Assembly: GCA_037974665.1 (NCBI GenBank) | Contig: CM075770.1 | Coordinates: 64,429,850 to 64,493,849, forward strand | From: Ehretia macrophylla | Taxonomy: Eukaryota > Streptophyta > Magnoliopsida > Boraginales > Ehretiaceae | Direction: 5' to 3' | Length of the DNA: 64,000 bases | Shown here: positions 10,448 through 22,997 of the stretch, one piece after another | Layout: each line of letters opens with the position of its first letter | Position numbering within the stretch: the stretch's first letter is position 1 | Program-made: the position numbers and the translations under genes | Notes under the pieces: generated by a model | The model's database searches: none | What the model was told of the DNA's origin: nothing | Seen by the model: the letters and a program-made list of their open reading frames with translations, nothing else

Positions 10448-11753
10448 GACCCTGTGGTATGCCCACTTTGTCAATTATTTGGCTGCCCAAGAGTTTCAAA
10501 CTCATTGGGGTAAAAGAGAAAAGGAACGGTTCAGGGCACAAGTCAAGTACTTTATCTGGGAAGATCCCTATCTTTTCAAGATTTGTGCCGATCAGGTCAT
10601 TAGGAGATGTGTACCTGAGGAAGAGTTTGACAGTATACTCCAATTCTGCCACTCTGAAGCATGTGGTGGACATTTTGGAGGAAAAAGGACGGCTGCCAAA
10701 GTCCTTCAAAGTGGGTTCTTCTGGCCCACTCTTTTCAAAGATGCCCAGCAAATGTGTAAAAATTGCCCACAATGTCAACAAGCTGGCTCTATTTCAAAAA
10801 GGGACATGATGCCCCTTACACCCATCCTCATTTGTGAAATATTCGATGTGTGGGGTATAGACTTCATGGGTCCCTTCCCTCCTTCCTCAGGCTATTCTTA
10901 TATTCTTGTTGGTGTGGACTATGTGTCCAAGTGGGTAGAAGCAGTGGCAACCCGAACCAATGACCACAAAGTTGTGGTCAAGTTCATTAAAGAGAATATC
11001 TTTTCTCGATTCGGGGTGCCACGTGTGCTTATAAGTGACGGAGGACAGCATTTCCGTCACAGGACACTAGAAGCCTTATTGAGAAAATACTCTGTCCACC
11101 ACAAGATAGCAACGCCTTACCACCCACAAACAAGTGGGCAAGTGGAGGTATCAAATAGGGAGATTAAGTCAATTCTTCAGAAAACGGTTAGGCCCGATCG
11201 CAAAGATTGGTCAAGTCATCTGCATGACGCATTATGGGCCTACCGTACTGCTTTCAAAACTCCCATCGGTATGTCCCCGTATAGATTAGTATACGGTAAA
11301 GCTTGCCACCTTCCTGTTGAATTAGAGCATAAAGCCTATTGGGCTATTAAGGCCCTGAACTTTGACTTACAACAAGCAGGTGAAGGTAGGAAGTTGGCGT
11401 TGAGTGAACTGGAAAAGCTTCGTTTCGAAGCTTATGAGAATGCCAAGCTCTACAAAGAGAGAATGAAGAGGATTCATGATAGATCTATTTTAAGAAAAAC
11501 TTTCTCTCCTTCTGATAAAGTTTGGTTGTTTAACTCCAAATTGAAGTTTTTCCCAGGAAAGTTAAGAACAAGATGGGATGGTCCTTATGAAGTGGTTAAA
11601 GTATATTTTTCTGGAGTTATCTTAATTAAAAATCCCACAGATGGGCATGTCATCACAGTCAATGGACAAAGATTGAAACATGCATTCAATCCAAATATGG
11701 TTCCTCATGAATTTGAATCTGTAGAACTTCAGGACCTTGTAGGCATTCCATAA
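10440..11753 (+). pseudogene. Athila integrase (frameshifted from RNase H)
   Basis: The frame is open from 10314, but clear similarity begins around [15 protein letters not shown] (about 10450). A Cys pair in KNCPQC completes the N-terminal zinc region. The catalytic triad is intact: Asp in WGIDFMG (about 10857), Asp in LISDGGQ (about 11033) and Glu in [11 protein letters not shown] (about 11140). The C-terminal part is basic and ends [10 protein letters not shown]. Integrase would join element cDNA to chromosomal DNA. This is the best preserved reading frame in A, although it lacks its own start and depends on a frame shared with upstream pol that is now broken. Confidence 0.9.
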
Positions 11754-13292
11754 ATGAGATTCTGCCAAGCTAAAGGCATTACAACTCAGCACAACCATCT
11801 GGCTGAAGACGTTAAACTTAGCGCTACTAGGAGGCAACCTAGATTTTTAAAATGCTTATGTGTGTTTATTTTCCTTTGTTTGTGTGATTTTATAATTTCC
11901 TTAGTCCTCTGTATTTACTTTGTTTATGTATTTATAGATAACTCTTGAACTCCAGAAAAGAGGTTAAATGGTCTGGGTAGTTAAATTATTTGTTTAATAT
12001 ATTAGTTATTTTCTGTGACCATATTTCTTCGTGATTTCTCCCCTATATATTTGTTTGACTATTTTTATTTTTAGTATAGCTAACTTTTATTTTTGTTGTG
12101 TTGATGATAATCTGTAAAATGTTGTGTCTACTAATCTTTAATTGCAGAATGATACATCTTTTGGCAAAAGTTAGTAGAAAGGCTTTGACATCAACATAAA
12201 AATGCTTCACATCAGGTGATATCTTTCCTTACTACATTTCCCTTTATACCTGATCAACATGCGCTGTAGAGTAAGCAAACCATAGGTTTGGGGATGTAGC
12301 ATTTGTCATTATATTCTTTCTTAAATATTACACTCTCACTGTCTTACATTGTTATTTGCTTGAGGACAAGCAAAGTTTTGGTGTGGGGGTGTGTGTATTT
12401 CATGAAAATCTTTTTCAAAATATGCAAGAAATACATTATTTGTGTTCATGAGAAATAGTATTTGCTATCTTACTTATTTAAAGGAAGATGATTTAGATGA
12501 TTTGAGAACTTTTATTGTTAGCAATGTATTGTGAAAAACTCTGAGGAAACTCTGTAAGAAAAACTTTGGGGTATTGTATCCATGAGTAAACCTAGCTATT
12601 CTTCTTTTCTTCAATTGATAGCTATGTGATTATGAAAGGACTGAGATAGGATTACCGTTTATTATAAGAACTTCTTGTGATTGAAACCTGAACCCTTATG
12701 CCATGTCTGTACAATATGTTGTGTTATTTTGTCTGTATGTACACTTTGAAAAAAAAAAAAAAAAAAAAAAACAAAGAAAAAAAAAGAGTTGTATATACTT
12801 TTACTGTTGAATAAAATTTTTGGTGTAAATTTGTTGTAAATCTCTAAGTACCACTATCCTAGACATTGTAATTTGGGATATGTGCTATAGTGTAAGGTTT
12901 CGAGCCTGAATATCTTGGGTGATTAAGGTACGTAGGGGTCCCTTTGAAACCTGGCAACCTCAGTCATAATGGCGGGGGATTGTTGGCCTTAAAGCCCGCT
13001 ACATGGGATATTCAGAAAGCAAAGGAAACTGAACACTATATAGAGGTTTTATTAGTTGTACTTTTATATTTCTGGCAAATGTTAAAGGGTTAAGGCATGA
13101 CCAAGAGTTTGATTACAAATGTAGGTAAGAATATCAAGGTCCAATCTGTTTGCATAACTTGAAAGTTGAGAATTGTATGAACTTAATATGCTTAGTTTAC
13201 TTCTAAATATGTACCCCGAAGCAATCAATAGTCGATTTCCAATAAGAGTACCTATTTGAGAAAAATTTGCAAAAGGTTCTCTTATCACACTA
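11754..13292 (+). other. Athila 3' non-coding region
   Basis: About 1.5 kb with no supported gene. A 64-residue frame at 11754-11948 with a hydrophobic end is too short to call an envelope-like gene. A purine-rich tract GGTGTGGGGG (12380-12389) after GAGGACAAGC looks like the Athila polypurine tract, but about 900 bp separate it from the first LTR-matching base at 13293. An A23 tract lies at 12749-12771. Confidence 0.6.
12380..12389 (+). promoter_or_regulatory. Putative Athila polypurine tract
   Basis: Purine-rich run following the conserved-looking GAGGACAAGCAAAG. It would prime plus-strand DNA synthesis. The LTR start expected right after it does not match the left LTR. Confidence 0.5.
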
Positions 13293-14687
13293 TTTGGCAA
13301 ATCATATCAGTTATTCGGGTAGAAACAGCATTCTGAGCACAACATAGGACTTTAGTCTTGCGCGCGGCGTGATTTTAGCCAAATTCTATCGTTTGGAGTG
13401 TCAAAACAATGAAAAATGCCCAAAAATGCTGCGGCCAACAATCTGGTCAAAGTCAACAAATGAAAAAGTCAACTATTTCAGAATTTTGCTTATAAATAGA
13501 GCTTCAACCCTTTGAGAATTCTGGAGTTAATTTTGGAGTATTATCAATATTTTTGATATAATTTCGAGTTAATTCTATTTAGTTTTAAATTTTAGTTTTA
13601 GTTAATTAAGTAGTAGTAGAATACAGGAGAAGTCCCGCCTAAGTAGCTCTTATTCGAGGAAATTTTGCCTGAATAGCTACTTTTAGGGGGAAGTCCGACC
13701 CAAGTTGTTATTATCCGGGGGAGGTTATGCCCGAATAGCTTTTAATAGGAAAGCTCTTATTTGGGGGAAACTCATCCCTAATAGTTCTTATTCGGGAGAA
13801 ATTAGCTCCGCCCGAATAGCTATTTTGCGTCGTTCCTCTGCTCAAATTTTGGGAATTAGAAATACGCGTTCGTCAATATGGGGGAGCCTTTCTTGACTAT
13901 CTTTTATTTACATAACTTGTATTCATTTATGTCTGAGTAGATTGATATCTAGGGGTGAATATTGTAAATGATGGTATTTTAATATATGGTCTCGGATATA
14001 GTTTATTCAATTCATATTGCAATGTATGGCTTGTTTTAATTAATTATTTCATACATAATGCTTTTAAGTAGACGTTATGATTGCTTTACTTTCGCTTTAT
14101 AAATATTATACTTGTAGTTAATATTATGAATGCATTACTTTAGTGCCATATAATTGTTTTAATCGTGAGTCTATAGGTTGTACCATAGACTCCATGAAAC
14201 TATAGGTTGTACCATAGTTTCTATCTGTAAGGTTAATTCCTTAGTTTAGTTTGCCTTGTTGTACTTGGTTAAAATAAGCTAAGTAGATTAACTAGGTCTA
14301 TAGCTTTTAGCTTAACCGGGTGTATGCTTGTAGCTTAAACCCTTGTAGAATTAGATAAACTAGATATCGAGCTTATATTAATTGCCTCATTTACAGGTTC
14401 AAACCCCTAGATCACCACCTCTCGTATTCCATTAATACTTAGTCTAACTTAGATATTTTAGTTAGTTTAATTTAGTTTACATTTCTCGCACGTTACTCAA
14501 ACCTTCCTTGCGTTTTGTCACTTAAGCGCTTTAACACTTTCATACTACTTCACTAACTTAAATTGGCGAGCTTCCCTGTGGTACCATTCCGCACTCAGAG
14601 TACACTACACTACAAAGATCCGTGCACTTGCGAGTATTTTAACTTGGTTATTTTGCGCACATTTTAACGCACAACCCGATCGCATCA
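13293..14687 (+). repeat. Athila-like 3' LTR, U3-incomplete relative to the 5' LTR
   Basis: 1395 bp matching 4336-5732. It includes TATAAATA at 13491-13498, the 31-bp minisatellite (13625-13825) and the twin hairpins (14167-14221). Only three of the five TTGAC-type boxes survive. It ends GATCGCATCA at the right target duplication. Confidence 0.88.
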
Positions 14688-14736
14688 TTGGGGATTAGGG
14701 CACACTATTCTAGGTCAAGGCACGTATGATGAGGTA
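14688..14736 (-). repeat. M LTR, middle segment
   Basis: A 49-bp piece between elements A and L. It starts with A's target copy (TTGGG) and ends with L's target copy (AGGTA, 14732-14736). Its reverse complement aligns with the Q LTR around 60265-60320. Confidence 0.85.
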
Positions 14737-17700
14737 TGAAACGCCCCGATCCCTCACGAGACCGGAGGCTCTAATAACCATGCTATTCTCAACCCAATAC
14801 TAAACCCGGTCACAAAATTTTAGGGAAAAACGGACAGAGTTTCCCCTGTACTGTGGACATTCTGAAAACCTATAAACAATCAAATAAAACCACGAAGCAA
14901 AAGGAACAACATCTGTAATTGAAATTCAAACTTCAAGGGCATCCGAGCCTTAAGCAACACAAGACAATATAAATACACACAAGCATGCAACAATAGTCCT
15001 AAAATCTTTGTCTTCATTCGCTTATCATACCATTCTATGTTAGCAATTAAACATTCTCATAAATTAATGCCAACCATACATCCGTTCATTCACACCCAAG
15101 CATGCAACGTAGCTAGAAGCAGAAACATAAGTTATTACATGCCACAATTCCATAACACTTGCTACATCCACTTAGCTTTCAAACTTACAACTACTCAAAT
15201 ATATATACATAAGCCCTTAGGCTCCCAAATAGAATAGATAGTAGAACAAGTAAGGTCTTCTACAGTTTAGCAGACAATCACTCAAATCTCAAGTAATAGC
15301 ACACAGCAATCAGGTCAATTCCTCCAACTGCATCACCTGAAACATGTTTAGCGAGGTATGAGCAATCACAATTGCCCAGTGAGGGATAAGGTCTACCGGG
15401 GACGTGCAATGCAGCAGTTAGTACAAATAAAACATTTTACAACCAAAGAACAATTAAAACAACAAGTTACCACACATTAAAAAGGATACGATACACTTTG
15501 ACTTCTGTAACGTCCCGGCTAAGCGAATACCCCGAAGGGCAGAGGCACACCAGCGACGCCATGAACTGAAATCTCGATGTAATAATGACACTGATATCGA
15601 TAAGCCGGCATCCCCTTATAACTCCAAAATGGGTGTACTCCGGATGTACCCCGAAATCCTACGACCCAACTCTCCCTGGGCGGCATCCCAAGCGAGAGAG
15701 GGACTGGGCAACCATGGTAGCCGAGGTGGACCGGCAAGCCCGATGCCGCCCGGTTTCCCCGACACTACCATGCCCGAATGGTTGCGCAACCACGATGCAA
15801 TGCACTCAAAATGATAACAATAGTATAAATCAATAAACACATGGTTGAGGGACAACAAAGTAGGTTGCCCTCACACACAATATATAGACAATAAGTGCAC
15901 ATAATCTAAGTACAAGTAAATAAACTATTATGCACATAAGGATGAAGTCTCCCTCACCTCTACCAAGCTCCAAAATGCAAGATTGGATTCAAATCACCCT
16001 CAATCACCTTGAACATAAAGTTAAACATTGTTTCAATTACTCTTTAACTACAACATTCATTAATTTACCAACTAGGTTAGCTAACTCATAGTTTACTTAA
16101 TTAACATACAACCAAGTAATCTTTCAAGTAATATAATATACAAACGATATAACTAACAAGCAATAATACCATGATATAAGCATGTTCCACAATCATTTAA
16201 AAGAGCATTTTAAGCATAGATAACCATATTTAATTCCATAATAGTACTATCAATTTATAAAGTCATTAATCCATACTTATTCTCATTATAATTAACTCAA
16301 TATAAAACTCAAGAAAAACACTTAGAACTATGGCAATACAATTACTATAAACAAGAATTCACTTAGAATCTTCAATTCGGAAAGCAATTATGCAAATTAC
16401 AAAGGAGCATATTCAAGATTCACATAAAACTATACCAAAAGCTCCAAAACATCTTGAAACCACATTTAAACACATATGAAAACATGCCAAGGTCTTAGAT
16501 GCGAGTGACAAACGAATTTACCCTTAAACCCCTTTGTTTTTCATCCGTTTTCCTTCCAAACTCATATCAATTATTCAAATTCAAGGGAAAGCTATACCAA
16601 TCTTCTAATTAACCCTTAAGGTACCCTTACAACCCACAAATACGTTCAATTACCTGCAATTACCCTAAAAGACCCAATTTCCCTCTTATAGCTTTGAACT
16701 ACACCTACCTTAACCGGGCTTCAAACAAGAGTTAGCAAAGGTTTTATAGCACCTAAGTAGCCTAAGAACACTAAAAGTGAAGCCCGAATCCACCCGGATT
16801 AGCATTAACCCCGAAACCCCTTTTAAAAAGTCGGTTAATTCACGTTTTATTCAAGTTTCTATCAATTTGAGTGCACGGGGCTATTAGACTTCCCTCATGT
16901 GCACCTAAGACATCTATTAGTAGCATTGATTCAAGCTAAATCGCACAATTACACAGAACCCTAGAAATCCCGTCACTATTCACCCCTACGAATCAACCAT
17001 TGATTTCTACCATTTAAAATGTGAAACAATAGCATAAATGTGGTCTCTACTACACGTATACAACATATATAAGCTTATTTGAGCATTGCAATAGCATTAG
17101 ACAACATTTCTAACAAATCAAGAAAATAGCAACATTTCTAAAATGCACAAATAAGCATGAAAAACCCTCACCAATGCGCGTAGGAACTCTCGGGAGGCTA
17201 GCAAACACCTTAAACTACTTGCTCCTTGCTTGGCTTGGCTTGGCTTGAAGATTTGATGAGCAAAATCCTCTCATTCTCCTCCTATGTTGATTCTCGGATT
17301 TGCTACAGTAATTTCTGCATCTTCCCTTTTTTTTTTTTTTTTTGCTTAGTTATGACTTGTTTGTGTTTGGTTGATTATATATTAGGGTGGGGCCTATTTG
17401 GGTGAGTGTATGGTCTAATAAAATGAGCCTAGTTAACTTAAAAACGAGTCAATGATTGCAATTTTGTGCTAGCTAACTAAAACATATTGTTCATACGTAA
17501 CACTATTCACTAGTTCACTAAACTATTTTCTAAACGAAGGTTCCTATCGCTCCTAGCTCAAATGCATATTTTTCTCATTCCTAAAACAATTAATATGATT
17601 TAATAAAAATGCTAATTCATTAATATAATGCAGTTGAAAAATAGAATGAATAGTAACTAAGAAAGACAACAAGTAAAGCACAAAATTAAATGCGCAATTA

Positions 17701-17748
17701 ATGGATGCAACAGTTAAAAATGTGTATGGTAGAATCTCGGGCGTCACA
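14737..17748 (-). repeat. L LTR copy 1 (3012 bp)
   Basis: Plus strand TGAAACGCC...GGGCGTCACA. It holds the conserved hairpin (15847-15872), the conserved module (about 15480-15800) and a T17 tract at 17327-17343. It differs from copies 2 and 3 mainly in a patch at 16834-16944. Its small open frames recur in all three copies with no protein similarity I recognise. Confidence 0.9.
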
Positions 17749-18863
17749 TCCTCTCCCCCTTAAACAAATTGCGTCCACGCAATTCTTCTTCCAAAAGAAC
17801 TCCGCATCAACTGAAAACCAACTTCAATTACTCTTCATCAGTTGCTGAGCAAGAATACCGTATACGAATTCTCGTAAGAACCCATTAAGAAATCCCAGTA
17901 GTACTGCCAGCGAATCCCCAAGTAATAAGGCCAAATAAAGGCTCCATTAGAAATGCTACTTAGAAATCCGAATAAGAATCCCACTGGCACAAATACCATA
18001 GAAAAGTAGAATCCCAACTAAGTCCAGCGAGAAAATACTAATAAAAGACCCGAGTAAGAGTACTGTAGATAATACCATTTAATAAGGCTGAAAAGAATCC
18101 CATATACTAAGCCTTTCGAGAGATGCTGACAAAAGAATACCAGGAGGAGTCCCAATAAGAAAATACCAAGAAAAAGCTCCAGAGAACCGTCATATAGAAA
18201 TTCCGAAAGAAGCCACTCATTTAAGACTGTTGAGCATAAAAGAAAACCTTAATAGAATGCCAATAATCGAGTTTCAACTATAAACACTAACTCCCAAACG
18301 AAGGCTGATCAAATGCCTCTCATTCCCACTAATCCACATGGCTTAGAAGGCCTGCCACTAATCAGCTCTCTTCAGGGGGAGGAAGAAGTCTTTCTTACCA
18401 TTTCAACGGGACATGTATGAATGCCAAGATATCACATTTACACATATAGATTTTAAACTATTATGCAAACATTTTTATATAAGAGTTTATAAAACAGTTT
18501 AATCAACAAGACAATTTAAATATGAGTCACGACATAACCAATCCAAATCACCACAAAACTTAATTCAAAAACATTTAAGTACATACATTACAATCAATAA
18601 TTTAAGCAAATAATGATTCACGAGGTCACTTCGATTACGAGGCCAATTCGATTCACATTTAGTCATTTCACTTCACTTAACAAACATTCAACACATAATG
18701 CACAACTATATCACATGGATGCACACATTCAAGTCAAGACACCCAACCTCACGTACAAACACACACTTCCAAAACACACGTAACAAGCACACATTCAAGG
18801 CTTACTACCCAACAGACCGAGGACCCTGTCCCGGCTAAGAGCTAACTAAGCTCTGATACCACC
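17749..18863 (-). other. L internal region 1 (1115 bp, non-coding)
   Basis: The polypurine tract (sense TTAAGGGGGAGAGGA) is at 17763-17749 and the initiator-Met type primer site (sense TGGTATCAGAGC) at 18861-18850, two bases from the LTR. Between them lies a region with many loosely repeated GAATCCCA-type phrases and no long frame on either strand. The leader next to the primer site resembles T1's. Confidence 0.85.
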
Positions 18864-21800
18864 TGAAATGCCGCGACCCCTCGCGAGACCGGAGGCTCTA
18901 ATAACCATGCTATTCTCAACCCAATACTAAACCCGGTCACAAAATTTTAGGGAAAAACGGACAGAGTTTCCCCTGTACTGTGGACATTCTGAAAACCTAT
19001 AAACAATCAAATAAAACCACGAAGCAAAAGGAACAACATCTGTAATTGAAATTCAAACTTCAAGGGCATCCGAGCCTTAAGCAACACAAGACAATATAAA
19101 TACACACAAGCATGCAACAATAGTCCTAAAATCTTTGTCTTCATTCGCTTATCATACCATTCTATGTTAGCAATTAAACATTCTCATAAATTAATGCCAA
19201 CCATACATCCGTTCATTCACACCCAAGCATGCAACGTAGCTAGAAGCAGAAACATAAGTTATTACATGCCACAATTCCATAACACTTGCTACATCCACTT
19301 AGCTTTCAAACTTACAACTACTCAAATATATATACATAAGCCCTTAGGCTCCCAAATAGAATAGATAGTAGAACAAGTAAGGTCTTCTACAGTTTAGCAG
19401 ACAATCACTCAAATCTCAAGTAATAGCACACAGCAATCAGGTCAATTCCTCCAACTGCATCACCTGAAATATGTTTAGCGAGGTATGAGCAATCACAATT
19501 GCCCAGTGAGGGATAAGGTCTACCGGGGACGTGCAATGCAGCAGTTAGTACAAATAAAACATTTTACAACCAAAGAACAATTAAAACAACAAGTTACCAC
19601 ACATTAAAAAGGATACGATACACTTTGACTTCTGTAACGTCCCGGCTAAGCGAATACCCCGAAGGGCAGAGGCACACCAGCGACGCCATGAACTGAAATC
19701 TCGATGTAATAATGACACTGATATCGATAAGCCGGCATCCCCTTATAACTCCAAAATGGGTGTACTCCGGATGTACCCCGAAATCCTACGACCCAACTCT
19801 CCCTGGGCGGCATCCCAAGCGAGAGAGGGACTGGGCAACCATGGTAGCCGAGGTGGACCGGCAAGCCCGATGCCGCCCGGTTTCCCCGACACTACCATGC
19901 CCGAATGGTTGAACAACCACGATGCAATGCACTCAAAATGATAACAATAGTATAAATCAATAAACACATGGTTGAGGGACAACAAAGTAGGTTGCCCTCA
20001 CACACAATATATAGACAATAAGTGCACATAATCTAAGTACAAGTAAATAAACTATTATGCACATAAGGATGAAGTCTCCCTCACCTCTACCAAGCTCCAA
20101 AATGCAAGATTGGATTCAAATCACCCTCAATCACCTTGAACATAAAGTTAAACATTGTTTCAATTACTCTTTAACTACAACATTCATTAATTTACCAACT
20201 AGGTTAGCTAACTCATAGTTTACTTAATTAACATACAACCAAGTAATCTTTCAAGTAATATAATATACAAACGATATAACTAACAAGCAATAATACCATG
20301 ATATAAGCATGTTCCACAATCATTTAAAAGAGCATTTTAAGCATAGATAACCATATTTAATTCCATAATAGTACTATCAATTTATAAAGTCATTAATCCA
20401 TACTTATTCTCATTATAATTAACTCAATATAAAACTCAAGAAAAACACTTAGAACTATGGCAATACAATTACTATAAACAAGAATTCACTTAGAATCTTC
20501 AATTCGGAAAGCAATTATGCAAATTACAAAGGAGCATATTCAAGATTCACATAAAACTATACCAAAAGCTCCAAAACATCTTGAAACCACATTTAAACAC
20601 ATATGAAAACATGCCAAGGTCTTAGATGCGAGTGACAAACGAATTTACCCTTAAACCCCTTTGTTTTTCATCCGTTTTCCTTCCAAACTCATATCAATTA
20701 TTCAAATTCAAGGGAAAGCTATACCAATCTTCTAATTAACCCTTAAGGTACCCTTACAACCCACAAATACGTTCAATTACCTGCAATTACCCTAAAAGAC
20801 CCAATTTCCCTCTTATAGCTTTGAACTACACCTACCTTAACCGGGCTTCAAACAAGAGTTAGCAAAGGTTTTATAGCACCTAAGTAGGCTAAGAACACTA
20901 AAAGTGAAGCCCGAATCCACCCGGATTAGCATTAACCCCGAAACCCCTTTTAAAAAGTCGGCTAATTCACGTTTTATTCAAGTTTCGAGCAATTTGAGTG
21001 CACGGGGCTATTAGACTACCCTCATGAGCACCTAAGGCATCTATTAGAAGCATTGAATCAAGCTAATACGCACAATTACACAGAACCCTAGAAATTCCGT
21101 CACTATTCACCCCTACGAATCAACCATTGATTTCTACCATTTAAAATGTGAAACAATAGCATAAATGTGGTCTCTACTACACGTATACAACATATATAAG
21201 CTTATTTGAGCATTGCAATAGCATTAGACAACATTTCTAACAAATCAAGAAAATAGCAACATTTCTAAAATGCACAAATAAGCATGAAAAACCCTCACCA
21301 ATGCGCGTAGGAACTCTCGGGAGGCTAGCAAACACCTTAAACTACTTGCTCCTTGCTTGGCTTGGCTTGGCTTGAAGATTTGATGAGCAAAATCCTCTCA
21401 TTCTCCTCCTATGTTGATTCTCGGATTTGCTACAGTAATTTCTGCATCTTCCCTTTTTTTTTTTTTTTTTTTTTTTTGCTTAGTTATGACTTGTTTGTGT
21501 TTGGTTGATTATATATTAGGGTGGGGCCTATTTGGGTGAGTGTATGGTCTAATAAAATGAGCCTAGTTAACTTAAAAACGAGTCAATGATTGCAATTTTG
21601 TGCTAGCTAACTAAAACATATTGTTCATACGTAACACTATTCACTAGTTCACTAAACTATTTTCTAAACGAAGGTTCCTATCGCTCCTAGCTCAAATGCA
21701 TATTTTTCTCATTCCTAAAACAATTAATATGATTTAATAAAAATGCTAATTCATTAATATAATGCAGTTGAAAAATAGAATGAATAGTAACTAAGAAAGA

Positions 21801-21882
21801 CAACAAGTAAAGCACAAAATTAAATGCGCAATTAATGGATGCAACAGTTAAAAATGTGTATGGTAGAATCTCGGGCGTCACA
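18864..21882 (-). repeat. L LTR copy 2 (3019 bp)
   Basis: Shared middle LTR. Near-identical to copy 1 except for its first 40 bases, the patch at 20961-21071 and a T24 tract. Conserved hairpin at 19974-19999. Confidence 0.9.
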
Positions 21883-22997
21883 TCCTCTCCCCCTTAAACA
21901 AATTGCGTCCACGCAATTCTTCTTCCAAAAGAACTCCGCATCAACTGAAAACCAACTTCAATTACTCTTCATCAGTTGCTGAGCAAGAATACCGTATACG
22001 AATTCTCGTAAGAACCCATTAAGAAATCCCAGTAGTACTGCCAGCGAATCCCCAAGTAATAAGGCCAAATAAAGGCTCCATTAGAAATGCTACTTAGAAA
22101 TCCGAATAAGAATCCCACTGGCACAAATACCATAGAAAAGTAGAATCCCAACTAAGTCCAGCGAGAAAATACTAATAAAAGACCCGAGTAAGAGTACTGT
22201 AGATAATACCATTTAATAAGGCTGAAAAGAATCCCATATACTAAGCCTTTCGAGAGATGCTGACAAAAGAATACCAGGAGGAGTCCCAATAAGAAAATAC
22301 CAAGAAAATGCTCCAGAGAACCGTCATATAGAAATCCCGAAAGAAGCCACTCATTTAAGACTGCTGAGCGTAAAAGAACACCTTAATAGAATGCCAATAA
22401 TCGAGTTTCAACTATAAACACTAACTCCCAAACGAAGGCTGATCAAATGCCTCTCATTCCCACTAATCCACATGGCTTAGAAGGCCTGCCACTAATCAGC
22501 TCTCTTCAGGGGGAGGAAGAAGTCTTTCTTACCATTTCAACGGGACATGTATGAATGCCAAGATATCACATTTACACATATAGATTTTAAACTATTATGC
22601 AAACATTTTTATATAAGAGTTTATAAAACAGTTTAATCAACAAGACAATTTAAATATGAGTCACGACATAACCAATCCAAATCACCACAAAACTTAATTC
22701 AAAAACATTTAAGTACATACATTACAATCAATAATTTAAGCAAATAATGATTCACGAGGTCACTTCGATTACGAGGCCAATTCGATTCACATTTAGTCAT
22801 TTCACTTCACTTAACAAACATTCAACACATAATGCACAACTATATCACATGGATGCACACATTCAAGTCAAGACACCCAACCTCACGTACAAACACACAC
22901 TTCCAAAACACACGTAACAAGCACACATTCAAGGCTTACTACCCAACAGACCGAGGACCCTGTCCCGGCTGAGAGCTAACTAAGCTCTGATACCACC
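21883..22997 (-). other. L internal region 2 (1115 bp, non-coding)
   Basis: Same length as internal region 1, with only a handful of differences (for example near 22310-22380). Polypurine tract at 21897-21883, primer site at 22995-22984. No coding frame. Confidence 0.85.

Larger units (their letters stand above)
4047..14687 (+). mobile_element. A: Athila-like Ty3/gypsy retrotransposon, defective
   Basis: Ends TGATGTGACTG...GATCGCATCA, flanked by TCGGG (4042-4046) and TTGGG (14688-14692), a 5-bp target duplication with one C/T difference. Comparison with the uninterrupted Q LTR confirms both ends, because removing A restores continuity. Order: LTR, tRNA-Asp type primer site, gag, protease, reverse transcriptase, RNase H, integrase, polypurine-like tract, LTR. 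That order and the protein features place it in the Athila lineage. No env-like frame is present. Gag-pol has at least four in-frame stops and one frameshift. Confidence 0.92.

Noticed and set aside
11754-11948. 64-residue frame with a hydrophobic C-terminus after Athila integrase, as an envelope-like gene
   Set aside because: Far too short and without a signal peptide or conserved envelope region; probably chance in AT-rich DNA.
12749-12771. Poly(A) tract as the 3' end of a processed retroposon
   Set aside because: No target duplication, no pol III promoter and no LINE-like frame around it. It lies within the Athila 3' region.
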